A DNA stretch of 64,000 nucleotides from Lentibacter sp. XHP0401 (GTDB lineage Bacteria > Pseudomonadota > Alphaproteobacteria > Rhodobacterales > Rhodobacteraceae): contig NZ_JAOWLC010000007.1 in assembly GCF_025751535.1 (NCBI RefSeq), positions 62,001 to 126,000 on the forward strand, given 5' to 3'. The translations under genes were made by a program, and so were the position numbers. Below, piece by piece: positions 8,518-18,005 of the stretch (the stretch's first letter is position 1; each line of letters starts with the position of its first letter). The notes below the pieces were generated by a model, which had not been told where the DNA came from, did no database searches, and was given only the letters and a program-made list of their open reading frames with translations.

Positions 8518-10941
8518 ATGCAAACACTGCCCATCCACGAGGCGCTCCCCGCCCTGCTCGCCGCGTTCAACAGCGGCACACGTGCCGTGCTCCAAGCCCC
8601 CCCGGGAGCAGGCAAAACAACAGTTGTGCCTCTCGCGCTCCTGCAATCCGGCAACGTTACAGGCCGCATCCTCATGCTCGAGCCCCGCCGCCTCGCCGCG
8701 CGCTCCGCCGCCGAATATATGGCCGGCACGCTGGGCGAGAATGTCGGCCAAACCGTCGGCTACCGCATCCGTGGTGAAAGCAAAACAAGTAAGCAAACCC
8801 GCGTCGAAGTGGTGACAGAAGGCATCCTCACCCGCATGTTGCAGTCCGATCCCGAGTTGTCAGGCATCGGCATGGTGATCTTTGATGAGTTCCACGAGCG
8901 CTCCCTCAACGCCGATCTGGGCCTCGCCCTCTGCCTCGAAATTTCCGATGCCCTGCGCGACGATCTCAAACTACTCGTCATGTCCGCCACGCTTGATGCC
9001 GCCCCCGTGGCCGAGCTCATGGGCGCAGCACCCGTGGTCACATCCGAAGGCCGCAGCTTTCCCGTTGAAACCCGCTGGCTTGAGAAGCCCCTCTCCAAAG
9101 GCGCGCGCATTGCCGAGGCCATGGCCGCGCAAATTCTTGCAGTGCTGCCCGAGACGGAGGGGGGGGTGCTCGCCTTCCTCCCCGGCGAAGGCGAAATCCG
9201 TCGCGCCGCCGCCCTCCTGGAAAAGGGTGTGCCCGAAGGCACCGCAGTGCACATGCTCTTCGGCGCGCTCCCCTTCAAAGATCAACAAGCCGCCATCCGC
9301 CCGGCCAAGTCGGGCCGCAAAATCGTGCTGGCAACTTCCATCGCCGAAACATCCCTCACGATTGAGGATGTCCGTGTGGTTCTCGATGCCGGCCTCGCCC
9401 GCCGCGCGCGCTATGATGCAGGCTCGGGCCTCTCGCGGCTGGTCACGGAAAAGGTCTCCCGCGCCGAGGCCACACAGCGCCAAGGCCGCGCAGGCCGTGT
9501 GGCGAAAGGAACCTGCTATCGCCTCTGGACACGCGGCGAGGAAGGCGCGCTGCCCGCCTTCGCTCCCGCCGAAATAGAAGTCGCCGATCTGGCCCCTTTC
9601 GCGCTGGAACTTGCCCTCTGGGGCAGCGCCGACCTTCCCCTGCTCACCGCTCCGCCCGAAGGCACATTGGCCGAGGCCCGCAGCCTCCTGCTCGCTCTCG
9701 GCGCGCTTGATCAAGAGCATCGCATCACCCCCCATGGGCGTGTGCTTGCTGCCCTGCCCGTGCACCCACGGCTTGGCCATATGCTCGCACTCGCAGGTAA
9801 AAATGCCGCCAATATTGCTGCGCTCCTAAGCGAGCGCGACATCCTCAAAGCCGCCCCAGCCGACCTTTCCCTTCGTCTCAAAGCGCTGGAAAACCCGCAC
9901 GCCGTTCCGCACCAAATCAATCACGCCGCCCTCGCCCAAGTGCGCCAAGAGGCCAAGCGCCTCGCCCGCACCGCGCCTGATACCGCAAGCCGGCTCACCC
10001 CCGCCCAAATGGCCGCGCAGGCATATCCCGACCGCATAGCACTTCGTCGGGCAGGTGACGCGCCCCGCTTCCTCACCTCGGGCGGCAAAGGCACATACAT
10101 TTCCGATGAAGACCCGCTGGCAAGCGCCCGCCTCCTCGTTGTCACCGATACCGATGGCCACCCACGCGAAGCCCGTATCCGTGCCGCGCTGCAAATATCT
10201 GAATCCGAGCTGCGCGAGGTCTTCGCGGATGACATCACGTGGCAAACATCCTGCCACTGGTCCCGCCGCGAGCGCCGCGTGCTGGCGGCCGAGGAAGAGC
10301 GCTTCGGCCAGATCGCCCTGCAATCCCGTAAATGGAATGATGCCCCCGAAGAGGCCATCTCTACCGCTATGTGCGAGGGCGTCCGCGAGCTTGGCCTCAA
10401 GCCCTCCCCTGCCGCCGAGCGCCTGCGCGCCCGTGTTGCGCTCATGTCTCAAGCTGGCCATGACATGCCCGACATGTCCGATGATGCCCTTCTCGGCACA
10501 CTTGAAACATGGCTTGCCCCCTACATCACAGGCATCAAAACCGATACACAATGGAAGGCATTTGATATCCACGCGCCGCTGCAAGCCCTGCTCACCTATG
10601 AGCAAACGCAGCTTCTCGCACAGCACGCCCCCGCGCATTTCACCACACCTCTGGGCCGCCAGATTCCGATTGATTATTCTGGCGAAGACCCCGAAATCTC
10701 GCTGCGTATCCAGGAAATGTTCGGCCAGAAAACGCACCCGACTGTCGCAGGCAAGCCCTTGCGCGTCACGCTCCTCTCGCCCGCCCAGCGCCCCGTGCAA
10801 ACCACAATGGATATCCCCGCCTTCTGGGACACATCCTACTCCGACGTCCGCAAAGACATGCGCGGCCGCTATCCCCGCCACCCCTGGCCGGAAGACCCGC
10901 GCAAAGCCGATCCGACTTTACGCACAAAGCGCCGCTCATAA
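8518..10941 (+). CDS. hrpB: ATP-dependent RNA helicase HrpB
   Basis: The 807-residue protein is a DEAH/RHA-type helicase. APPGAGKTT is Walker A and IFDEFHERS is the Walker B variant. SAT is motif III (MSATLDAAPV), and TQRQGRAGR is motif VI. HA2 and the long HrpB-specific C-terminal domain follow, with PIDYSGEDPEISLRIQEMFG near residue 710. The biological role of HrpB is poorly defined, although the helicase family is clear. The start at MQTLPIHEALPALLAAF (8518) gives the usual length. It is divergent from meaB with 61 bases between starts, which must hold both promoters. Confidence 0.95.
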   Translation: MQTLPIHEALPALLAAFNSGTRAVLQAPPGAGKTTVVPLALLQSGNVTGRILMLEPRRLAARSAAEYMAGTLGENVGQTVGYRIRGESKTSKQTRVEVVTEGILTRMLQSDPELSGIGMVIFDEFHERSLNADLGLALCLEISDALRDDLKLLVMSATLDAAPVAELMGAAPVVTSEGRSFPVETRWLEKPLSKGARIAEAMAAQILAVLPETEGGVLAFLPGEGEIRRAAALLEKGVPEGTAVHMLFGALPFKDQQAAIRPAKSGRKIVLATSIAETSLTIEDVRVVLDAGLARRARYDAGSGLSRLVTEKVSRAEATQRQGRAGRVAKGTCYRLWTRGEEGALPAFAPAEIEVADLAPFALELALWGSADLPLLTAPPEGTLAEARSLLLALGALDQEHRITPHGRVLAALPVHPRLGHMLALAGKNAANIAALLSERDILKAAPADLSLRLKALENPHAVPHQINHAALAQVRQEAKRLARTAPDTASRLTPAQMAAQAYPDRIALRRAGDAPRFLTSGGKGTYISDEDPLASARLLVVTDTDGHPREARIRAALQISESELREVFADDITWQTSCHWSRRERRVLAAEEERFGQIALQSRKWNDAPEEAISTAMCEGVRELGLKPSPAAERLRARVALMSQAGHDMPDMSDDALLGTLETWLAPYITGIKTDTQWKAFDIHAPLQALLTYEQTQLLAQHAPAHFTTPLGRQIPIDYSGEDPEISLRIQEMFGQKTHPTVAGKPLRVTLLSPAQRPVQTTMDIPAFWDTSYSDVRKDMRGRYPRHPWPEDPRKADPTLRTKRRS

Positions 10942-11036
10942 GCGTTCTTTCGCGCCAGTCCTTTGCAATCACAAAGAAAACCACTATATATACTTTAATA
11001 ATATATAAAAAAATGTGGCAGATAGTCAGTAAACCT

Positions 11037-11501
11037 ATGAACCAGCCTTTCAAAAAAGCTTGGGAAGAGATCCTAAGCCCCTTCCTGCGCCGCCCGAAGC
11101 GGCTGCAAGTTGCCGCCCTATGCTACAAACCGCTTGAAAACAGCGATGACAAGGAAATCCTCCTCGTCACCTCGCGTGACACTGGCCGCTGGATCATCCC
11201 CAAAGGTTGGCCGATTGATGGCAAAAACGCCCCCGAAGCCGCCTTGCAGGAAGCTTGGGAAGAGGCTGGCGTGCGCAAAGGCAAGGTCACAGGCAAAGCT
11301 CTGGGCCTCTACAACTACGACAAAGAGCTGAAAGGTGGCCTGCCCGTCGCCGTTGAAACACTGGTCTTCCCCGTGCAAGTCACCGAAATGCGCGATGAAT
11401 ACCCCGAAGCCTCCCAGCGCACCCGCAAATGGGTCAGCCCTGCGGAAGCGGCAAACATGGTGCGAGAGCCACAACTTCAAGATATGCTCCTCGCTTTGTA
11501 A
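11037..11501 (+). CDS. Nudix hydrolase (diphosphoinositol polyphosphate phosphohydrolase-like)
   Basis: The protein has 154 residues from ATG 11037; an in-frame ATG at 11013 is also possible and neither has a strong ribosome site. The Nudix box reads GKNAPEAALQEAWEEAGV, matching G-x5-E-x7-(R)E-x2-EE-x-G, with the first R replaced by Q. The surrounding LVTSRDTGRWIIPKGWP is typical of small DIPP/ApnA-type Nudix enzymes. They cleave nucleoside or inositol polyphosphates. Upstream, 10983-11012 is strikingly AT-rich and probably holds the promoter. The substrate cannot be read from sequence. Confidence 0.85.
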   Translation: MNQPFKKAWEEILSPFLRRPKRLQVAALCYKPLENSDDKEILLVTSRDTGRWIIPKGWPIDGKNAPEAALQEAWEEAGVRKGKVTGKALGLYNYDKELKGGLPVAVETLVFPVQVTEMRDEYPEASQRTRKWVSPAEAANMVREPQLQDMLLAL

Positions 11502-11506
11502 CGGTT

Positions 11507-11526
11507 TTACATCAGTTTTATGACAA
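11507..11526 (-). promoter_or_regulatory. Candidate PHO box upstream of the pit gene
   Basis: On the minus strand this reads TTGTCATAAAACTGATGTAA. It matches the PhoB consensus of two CTGTCAT-like repeats with an AAAA-type spacer; the first half-site is perfect and the second (CTGATGT) is degraded. It ends 57 bases before the phosphate transporter start. In Sinorhizobium the orfA-pit promoter is repressed by PhoB, so a repressing site here is plausible. The regulator gene is not in the window. Confidence 0.5.
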
Positions 11527-11582
11527 ATTGATTGAATTACCCCCCAACCTTGGCTAACCGAGCAGGCGACGCCAAGGGGGGC

Positions 11583-13073
11583 ATGATGACAGATTTCAAC
11601 AAGCACGACGCAGATCACCTCGAAACACTCGACCGCGACCTGCACCGCCTGTCCTACCTCGAAAACGCAACCCAATATGTCTCCCGTCCCATGGTCGGGC
11701 CGGGCATTGCGCTGGCCTTCATGGTGCTCGCAGGTCTCTCCGCAGCAATCTTCTTCGGCTTCGAGCCGCAAAACTACGTGGTTATCCTCGCGGCTGTCTT
11801 CGGTGCGTATATGGCGCTCAACATCGGCGCAAACGACGTCGCCAACAATATGGGCCCCGCCGTCGGCGCCAACGCCCTCACCCTTGGCGGCGCCATCGCC
11901 ATCGCCGTGGTGTTTGAAAGCGCAGGCGCGCTGCTCGCGGGCGGCGATGTGGTTTCAACCATCTCCAAAGGCATCATTGCCCCTTCCACCATGGCTTCCA
12001 GCGATGTGTTCATCTGGGCCATGATGGCCGCGCTCATCTCGGCCGCGCTCTGGGTCAATCTCGCCACATGGATCGGCGCGCCCGTCTCTACAACCCACTC
12101 AGTCGTCGGTGGTGTTATGGGTGCAGGCATCGCCGCCGCAGGCTTTGCCGCCGTCAACTGGCCTACCATGAGCGCAATCGCTGCCAGCTGGGTCATCTCC
12201 CCTGTACTCGGCGGAGCCATCGCCGCCGCCTTTCTCGCGCTCATCAAGTCACGGGTCATCTATCAGGATGACAAAATCGCCGCCGCCCGCGTTTGGGTTC
12301 CAATTCTCGTGGGCATCATGGCAGGTGCTTTTGCCTCCTATCTCTCGCTCAAGGGCCTCAAACATGTGATGGATATCACTTTGCCCATGGCCCTGCTCAT
12401 CGGGCTCGTCCTCGGCGTTATCGCCTGGGTCACAACAATTCCGCTCATCCGCCGTCAGGCCGAGGGCCTCGAGAACCGCAACAAATCGCTCAAAACCCTG
12501 TTCGGTATCCCGCTGGTGATATCGGCAGCCCTCCTCAGCTTTGCTCATGGCGCCAACGATGTCGCCAATGCCGTCGGCCCCCTCGCCGCCATCGTCCACG
12601 CCGCCGAGTTCGGCAGCTTCGCCGACAAAGTCGCCATCCCGATGTGGGTCATGATCATCGGCGCCTTCGGCATCAGCTTCGGCCTCTTCCTCTTCGGTCC
12701 GAAACTTATCCGCATGGTCGGAAGCCAGATCACCAAGCTCAACCCGATGCGCGCCTATTGCGTCTCGCTGTCGGCAGCCATCACCGTCATCGTGGCAAGC
12801 TGGCTCGGCCTGCCTGTGTCTTCCACGCACATCGCTGTGGGTGCAGTCTTCGGTGTTGGCTTTTACCGCGAATGGGACGCGGCCCACCGTATGCGCACAA
12901 GTTCCCAAGCCCTCCCGGAAGAGCTTCGCATCGCCCCCGAAGAGCGCCGCCGCCGTAAACTGGTGCGCCGTTCGCACTTCATGACAATCATCGCGGCATG
13001 GGTCATCACAGTTCCCGCTGCAGCGGTCATGTCGGGGCTGATCTTCTACATCCTGAGCGCAGTTGTGAGTTAA
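11583..13073 (+). CDS. pit: Low-affinity inorganic phosphate transporter, PiT family
   Basis: The protein has 496 residues. The duplicated PiT signature appears twice: NIGANDVANNMGPAVGA near residue 80 and HGANDVANAVGPLAA near residue 322. It lies within roughly ten to twelve membrane segments. These inner-membrane symporters take up metal-phosphate or phosphate with protons. The start is the ATG-ATG at 11583, which follows AAGGGGG, rather than an earlier ATG at 11532. A PHO-like box lies upstream. The stop overlaps the stop of the convergent gnd gene within TTAA. Confidence 0.93.
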   Translation: MMTDFNKHDADHLETLDRDLHRLSYLENATQYVSRPMVGPGIALAFMVLAGLSAAIFFGFEPQNYVVILAAVFGAYMALNIGANDVANNMGPAVGANALTLGGAIAIAVVFESAGALLAGGDVVSTISKGIIAPSTMASSDVFIWAMMAALISAALWVNLATWIGAPVSTTHSVVGGVMGAGIAAAGFAAVNWPTMSAIAASWVISPVLGGAIAAAFLALIKSRVIYQDDKIAAARVWVPILVGIMAGAFASYLSLKGLKHVMDITLPMALLIGLVLGVIAWVTTIPLIRRQAEGLENRNKSLKTLFGIPLVISAALLSFAHGANDVANAVGPLAAIVHAAEFGSFADKVAIPMWVMIIGAFGISFGLFLFGPKLIRMVGSQITKLNPMRAYCVSLSAAITVIVASWLGLPVSSTHIAVGAVFGVGFYREWDAAHRMRTSSQALPEELRIAPEERRRRKLVRRSHFMTIIAAWVITVPAAAVMSGLIFYILSAVVS

Positions 13074-14473
13074 GCCTCACTCTCCCACCAAGGCCCATGA
13101 TGCCTACCCTCTTGGTCAAGTCGCTCAAAGCCGTGCTGACCAAAGAAATCCCGCTGCGCCTGAATGATATTTGCCGTGCCACTGCCCTGCCGCATACTGT
13201 CATAAAACCCGACAGCACCCGTCAAAGCTGGTGCCGCGTGCCCGCCACTGAGAGCCGCCCCCGCAACCGCGCGCAAACCAGGCATCGCGCCTTTCAACTT
13301 ACCCGCAATCTTCGGCGCTTCAAGCAACTGCCTCACGCCGCTATGCGCGGTATAAGCTTCAGCTATATCGTCCAACAGCGCCGAGCGGATAATACACCCC
13401 GCGCGCCATATCTGCGCAATTCTCGCAAAATCCAACGGCCAGTCATACGCCTCTGCCGCCTGCTGCAAAATGCGAAATCCCTGAGCATATCCCAGTATCC
13501 GCCCCGCCATCAGCGCCTGTTCAACCTGCTCAAGGCTCACGGAAACGGCCTCGCGCTGCGCGCCATATTGCGCCGCCAACCGCTCTCGCAAATCCTTCTC
13601 CGATGACCAGCTCCGCGCAGCAACCGCTGCTTCAATCATGCTCGCGCTCTGCCCCATCTGAAGCGCCTCAATCACAGTCCAGCGCCCTGTGCCTTTCTGC
13701 CCCGCCGTATCGCGAATGAGGTCCACAAATAACACATCACCGTCCTCGTAGCTCAGGATTTCCCCGGTGATTTCCATAAGATACGAACGCAACGGCCCCT
13801 TGTTCCAAGCCTCAAACTGCGCACCGATATCGCCTGCCCGCATTCCCAGCCCAAAGCGCATGATCGCATAGGCTTCCGCAATCATCTGCATATCGGCATA
13901 TTCAATCCCGTTGTGCACGGTTTTAACAAAATGTCCGGCCCCGTCAGGCCCCAGATGCGCCACACAAGGGTCGCCCTCATAGCGCGCCGCAATCGCCCGC
14001 AACATAGGCTCAAGCTGCTCCCACGAATGCGCAGTGCCTCCCACCATCATGGAAGGCCCGTGCCGTGCCCCCTTCTCGCCGCCCGAAACACCCATGCCGA
14101 CAAAATGCAGATCGACCTCGGCCAAAGCCGCCGCCCGCCGCCGCGTGTCGTGAAAGTTGGCATTGCCCCCGTCAATGATCGTGTCACCGGCTTGAAGCAA
14201 AGGCGCCACCATTTCGATCATCGCATCCATAGGCGTGCCCGACGGGATCATAAACAAAATCACCCGGGGCGTCTTCAGCCCAACGATAAAATCCGCCAGC
14301 GCCTCATGCCCATGCAGCTTCCCTGCAAGCGCATCAGCTTCGCGCATAATATCAAAAATCTCGTCTGCATCGCGGTTTGTTACCGCAACATCAAAGCCCT
14401 TTTCGGCCAGGTTCAGCGCCAATGCGCTTCCCATCGTGCCAAGCCCGTAAATCCCGATATCTGCGCGCACCAT
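13070..14473 (-). CDS. gnd: 6-phosphogluconate dehydrogenase, decarboxylating
   Basis: The 467-residue protein is the standard length for the long (tetramer-independent) Gnd type. GLGTMGSALALNLAEKG is the dinucleotide-binding motif, with NRDAD after the second strand favouring NADP. GVSGGEKGARHGPSMM and KTVHNGIEYADMQ carry the substrate-binding and catalytic Lys/His-Asn residues, and the C-terminus contains AQRDFFGQHGFER. It oxidises 6-phosphogluconate to ribulose-5-phosphate in the oxidative pentose phosphate pathway. ATG 14473 has a GGGAGAG site, so the upstream extension to 14509 is rejected. Confidence 0.97.
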   Translation of the reverse strand: MVRADIGIYGLGTMGSALALNLAEKGFDVAVTNRDADEIFDIMREADALAGKLHGHEALADFIVGLKTPRVILFMIPSGTPMDAMIEMVAPLLQAGDTIIDGGNANFHDTRRRAAALAEVDLHFVGMGVSGGEKGARHGPSMMVGGTAHSWEQLEPMLRAIAARYEGDPCVAHLGPDGAGHFVKTVHNGIEYADMQMIAEAYAIMRFGLGMRAGDIGAQFEAWNKGPLRSYLMEITGEILSYEDGDVLFVDLIRDTAGQKGTGRWTVIEALQMGQSASMIEAAVAARSWSSEKDLRERLAAQYGAQREAVSVSLEQVEQALMAGRILGYAQGFRILQQAAEAYDWPLDFARIAQIWRAGCIIRSALLDDIAEAYTAHSGVRQLLEAPKIAGKLKGAMPGLRAVAGAALSGGHAAPALTGAVGFYDSMRQGSGTANIIQAQRDFFGQHGFERLDQEGRHHGPWWESEA

Positions 14474-14581
14474 GTCAGCTCTCCCGTTTGCGCAAACACA
14501 GTAGAACACCCGGACCCAAGCGCAAGCAGAGTAGTCAAATGCCCTCTACCCTTTCTTATTGCCGAAAATATCCTAGGGGGT

Positions 14582-14601
14582 CCGGGGGACCAGTCCCCCG
14601 G
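14582..14601. terminator. Perfect GC-rich hairpin downstream of argF
   Basis: CCGGGGGAC (14582-14590) and GTCCCCCGG (14593-14601) form a nine-base stem with a two-base gap. It lies 41 bases past the argF stop on the minus strand. No T-run follows directly, so it may act as a transcript-stabilising or Rho-assisted end, or be a dispersed palindrome, rather than a classic intrinsic terminator. Confidence 0.45.
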
Positions 14602-14641
14602 CAATCTAACAAGCCTGCGCGCCGTCAGGCGCTCCTTCAGA

Positions 14642-15568
14642 TCAGACGCCCAAACACCAGCGCACGACAGCCTTCTGCGCGTGCAAACGGTTCTCGGCCT
14701 CGTCAAAGATAACCGAATTGGGTCCGTCCATCACAGCGCTCGTTGCCTCGTCCTCGCGGTGCGCAGGCAGGCAATGCATAAACAGTGCATCCGGCTTGGC
14801 CGCGCGCATCAGCTCCTCGTTCACCTGATAGGGCCGCAGCATATTGTGCCGCCGCTCTTTTGTGCTCTGCCCGTCATGCATACTCACCCAAGTGTCCGTC
14901 ACCACAAGATCGGCTCCTTCAACGGCCTTTTTCGCGTCCCGTTCGATGCTCACGCTCACACCCGCTTTGCGCGCAAGCCCGATAAACTCGTCCTCGGGGT
15001 CAAGCTGGCTCGGACCTGCAAAAACCATGTCGAAACCAAACTGCCCCGCCGCGTGTAAAAAGCTCGCGCAGACATTGTTTCCGTCGCCACACCAAACAAC
15101 CTTCTTGCCCTTTATAGAGCCGCGATGCTCCTCATAGGTCAGCACATCCGCCATGATCTGGCAGGGATGAGTGCGGTCCGTCAGCCCGTTGATCACCGGC
15201 ACAGTGGCATGTTCCGCCATCTCCAGAAGCACGCTTTCGTCAAACGTGCGGATCATGATCAGGTCGACATAACGGCTCAAAACCTTGGCAGTGTCGGCAA
15301 TCGTCTCGCCGTGTCCAAGCTGCATCTCGCTGCCCGTCAGAAGCATGGTCTGCCCGCCCATCTGGCGCACACCCACATCAAAACTCACCCGCGTCCGCGT
15401 GCTCGGCTTTTCAAAGATCAGCGCAACCATATGGCCTTCCAGAGGGCGCTCGTCGTCAAGCTCGCCCTTGGGCCGCCCTGCACGCGCCACTTTCATAGCC
15501 GCTGCCTGGTCAATCATCCCGCGCAAGTCATCCTTGCTCGTCTTATGAATATCGAGAAAATGGTTCAT
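14642..15568 (-). CDS. argF: Ornithine carbamoyltransferase
   Basis: The 308-residue enzyme transfers the carbamoyl group from carbamoyl phosphate to ornithine, giving citrulline for arginine synthesis. It shows the carbamoyl-phosphate loop STRTR ([13 protein letters not shown]), HPCQ in the catalytic segment, an ornithine-binding DTWVSM, and FMHCLPAHR with the catalytic Cys. Its ATG overlaps the argD stop as ATGA, a four-base overlap that implies translational coupling. The length is normal for the anabolic form. Confidence 0.97.
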   Translation of the reverse strand: MNHFLDIHKTSKDDLRGMIDQAAAMKVARAGRPKGELDDERPLEGHMVALIFEKPSTRTRVSFDVGVRQMGGQTMLLTGSEMQLGHGETIADTAKVLSRYVDLIMIRTFDESVLLEMAEHATVPVINGLTDRTHPCQIMADVLTYEEHRGSIKGKKVVWCGDGNNVCASFLHAAGQFGFDMVFAGPSQLDPEDEFIGLARKAGVSVSIERDAKKAVEGADLVVTDTWVSMHDGQSTKERRHNMLRPYQVNEELMRAAKPDALFMHCLPAHREDEATSAVMDGPNSVIFDEAENRLHAQKAVVRWCLGV

Positions 15569-16761
15569 GATTTCAGTCCTTCGCTGATGGCGCCTGCTGC
15601 CGTGTCCAAGCGGTCAACCGCCTCTGCAATGTCCTCTTCCGAAATGGTGAGCGCCGGCAAAATCCGCACAACATTATCCGCCGCAGGCACAGAAAGCACA
15701 CCTGCGTCATAGCCCGCTTTCACAAAGTCTGCTGGCGCGACCTTGCACTTGAGCCCAAGAATAAGTCCCGTTCCGCGCACCTCTTCAAACACATCGGGAT
15801 GCGCTGCAACCAGCCCTTCGAGCTTCTGCCGCATCCCGCCTGCACGGGCATTCACACTTGCCAGAAAGTCAGGATCAGAAACAATCTCCATCACCCTGAG
15901 CCCGACGGCACAGCCCAAAGGGTTGCCCCCGTAGGTGCTGCCATGCGTGCCCGCCACCATACCGCTCGCAGCCTCGGCCTTGGCCAGAACACACCCAAGC
16001 GGAAAGCCCCCGCCAATACCCTTGGCCACCATCATAATGTCAGGCGTAATTCCCGCCCATTCATGCGCAAAAAGCTTGCCCGTCCGGCCAACACCGCACT
16101 GAACTTCGTCCAGAACAAGCAGCGCGCCGACGTCATCGCAAATCTCGCGAATGGCCCTAAGGTCGGCATCTGGCAAAACCCGGATGCCACCTTCACCCTG
16201 AACAGGCTCAAGCATCACAGCGGCAGTGCTGTCGCTCACCGCCTCACGCAGCGCGTCAATATCGCCCCACTCAAGGTGGGTAAATCCGCCCAGCAAAGGG
16301 CCAAAACCCTTGGTCATTTTCTCGCTGCCCGCCGCGGCCATAGCTGCCGAGGAACGCCCGTGAAACGAGCCGCTAAACGTGATGATTTCAACGCGCTCGG
16401 GCTGGCCCTTCTCGTACCAATACTTCCGCACCATTTTCACAGCCAGCTCGCAAGCTTCCGTGCCCGAATTGGTAAAGAAAACCGTGTCCGCAAAGGTCTC
16501 TTCCACCAGCTTGTCCGCCAAGGCTTGCTGTTGCGGAATTTCGTAGAGATTGGAGAGGTGCCAGATCTTGCCCGCCTGCTCGGTGAGAGCCTCAACCAGC
16601 TGAGGGTTCGCATGGCCCAGTGCATTCACAGCAATGCCCGCCCCAAGGTCCAGAAAGCGTCGCCCGTCCGCTTCCGTGAGCCAGCTCCCCTCGCCCTTAA
16701 CAAAGCTCAAAGGCGCACGGTTATAGGTTGGCAAAATAGAAGGGATCGCGGAAGAGGTCAT
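15565..16761 (-). CDS. argD: Acetylornithine aminotransferase (class III PLP enzyme)
   Basis: The 398-residue enzyme converts N-acetylglutamate semialdehyde to N-acetylornithine and can often act on succinyldiaminopimelate. Motifs are [25 protein letters not shown], the PLP-aspartate strand [16 protein letters not shown], and the Schiff-base lysine in [14 protein letters not shown]. It is first in an argD-argF operon on the minus strand. GACCTCTTCC around the start is shared with no neighbour, and the 242 bases upstream separate it from the divergent EamA gene. Regulation by ArgR cannot be judged from sequence. Confidence 0.96.
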   Translation of the reverse strand: MTSSAIPSILPTYNRAPLSFVKGEGSWLTEADGRRFLDLGAGIAVNALGHANPQLVEALTEQAGKIWHLSNLYEIPQQQALADKLVEETFADTVFFTNSGTEACELAVKMVRKYWYEKGQPERVEIITFSGSFHGRSSAAMAAAGSEKMTKGFGPLLGGFTHLEWGDIDALREAVSDSTAAVMLEPVQGEGGIRVLPDADLRAIREICDDVGALLVLDEVQCGVGRTGKLFAHEWAGITPDIMMVAKGIGGGFPLGCVLAKAEAASGMVAGTHGSTYGGNPLGCAVGLRVMEIVSDPDFLASVNARAGGMRQKLEGLVAAHPDVFEEVRGTGLILGLKCKVAPADFVKAGYDAGVLSVPAADNVVRILPALTISEEDIAEAVDRLDTAAGAISEGLKS

Positions 16762-16868
16762 AGTCCTGTCCTTTATAAGAAGCCCGATAAGTGCCGAAGC
16801 AGGCGGGCATAGTCAACATTATGTGAGAAAAGAGCGCCTCAAGGCCGCGCCCATAGCCGTGCTATCGC

Positions 16869-16882
16869 CGAGCTTAAGCTCG
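16869..16882. repeat. 14-base perfect palindrome between argD and the EamA gene
   Basis: CGAGCTTAAGCTCG is self-complementary and is flanked by GC and GGC that could extend the hairpin imperfectly. It lies 108 bases upstream of the argD start, in the divergent intergenic region. It could be an operator for a dimeric regulator of either gene; nothing else in the 242-base gap is recognisable. Confidence 0.35.
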
Positions 16883-17003
16883 TCGGCGTCGTGAGAAGAA
16901 AGAGATCACAGCGTTGCACATGCCGTATCGTTAGCAGCGCTCCGCACCCAAGGAAAGCAAAAACAGCTTGCCCCCGTGCCACAGTTCTCTATCGCTTGGC
17001 ATC

Positions 17004-17903
17004 ATGAAAGCTCTCGCCCTCCCCAACGCGCGCCGCGCCGTCATCCTCATGCTCACCGCGACGTTCTTCATTGCGTCCTCCACGCTGATGGCAAAACTTG
17101 CCTCCGATCCGCGTTTCGGCCCGCCCCTACACCCCCTACAAATCAGCCATGGCCGCTTTGTCTTTGCCTTTCTGCTCATTTCCTCCCTGGTCCTTGCCAC
17201 CCGCCAGCGCATCGTGCAGCCAAACCTAAAGCTCCATGCCGCGCGCTCCTTTGTCGGCTGGAGCGGCATCACGCTGATGTTCACCGCCATCGCCTTTATC
17301 CCAATGGCCGATGCCACAGCGATCAGCTTTCTCAACCCTGTTTTCGCCATGGTTTTCGCCATTCCCCTGCTCGGTGAAAAAGTCGGCCCCATTCGCTGGA
17401 GCGCCGCCGCCATCGCATTTTGCGGCGCGCTTATCCTCCTGCGCCCTTCGCCTGCCAGCTTCGAATTCGGCGCGCTCTTCGCCCTTGCCGCAGCCATATT
17501 CATGGGGCTTGAAGTTATTTTCATCAAACGCCTCGCCAGCGCCGAGCAGCCCATGCAAATCCTCTTCGTCAACAATACAATGGGCCTCGCCATAGCCAGC
17601 CTCGCGGTGCTTCCGGTCTGGCATATGCCAACGGCGGCGCAATGGCTCGTCCTCGCGGGGGTCGGCTCGGCCATGGCCTGCGCGCAATTCTTCTACGTCA
17701 GCGCCATGGCACGGGCCGAAGCAAGCTATATCGCGCCCTTTGCCTTCACTACGCTCATCTTCGCAGCCGCCTATGATGCAGCCCTGTTCAACGCATGGCC
17801 CGATGCCGTCACGGCCCTCGGCGCATTGGTTATTCTGTCTGGCGCAGGCCTCCTTGCGTGGCGCGAAAGCCAACTCAAACCCGCAGCATCATCTCCGGAG
17901 TGA
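17004..17903 (+). CDS. DMT superfamily transporter, EamA type
   Basis: The protein has 299 residues with about ten hydrophobic helices arranged as two EamA repeats. The first covers roughly residues 10-140 (VILMLTATFFIASSTLMAKL, then FVGWSGITLMFTAIAFIPMADATAISFLNPVF). The second covers 150-290, ending ALGALVILSGAGLLAWRE. Family members export amino acids or other small metabolites across the inner membrane. ATG 17004 gives the canonical length; a GTG 36 bases upstream is possible, and neither has a strong ribosome site. The substrate is unknown. Confidence 0.88.
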   Translation: MKALALPNARRAVILMLTATFFIASSTLMAKLASDPRFGPPLHPLQISHGRFVFAFLLISSLVLATRQRIVQPNLKLHAARSFVGWSGITLMFTAIAFIPMADATAISFLNPVFAMVFAIPLLGEKVGPIRWSAAAIAFCGALILLRPSPASFEFGALFALAAAIFMGLEVIFIKRLASAEQPMQILFVNNTMGLAIASLAVLPVWHMPTAAQWLVLAGVGSAMACAQFFYVSAMARAEASYIAPFAFTTLIFAAAYDAALFNAWPDAVTALGALVILSGAGLLAWRESQLKPAASSPE

Positions 17904-17940
17904 TTCTGCACCTTGTATCCGCGCTCACGATGCTTAGAAT
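17902..17940 (+). promoter_or_regulatory. Candidate gcrA promoter with a GANTC methylation site
   Basis: TTGTAT (17913-17918) and TAGAAT (17935-17940), 16 bases apart, resemble a sigma-70 promoter about 65 bases before gcrA. A GATTC, which is a CcrM-type GANTC site, lies at 17902-17906 just upstream. In Caulobacter, GcrA acts with CcrM methylation and gcrA itself responds to cell-cycle cues. The promoter call rests on pattern only. Confidence 0.4.
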
Positions 17941-18005
17941 AGGGAACTGATCAGATTTTTGGCCCGCACGCGTGCGCAAGCCCCTCCCAACCTCAAGGAA
18001 ACCGC

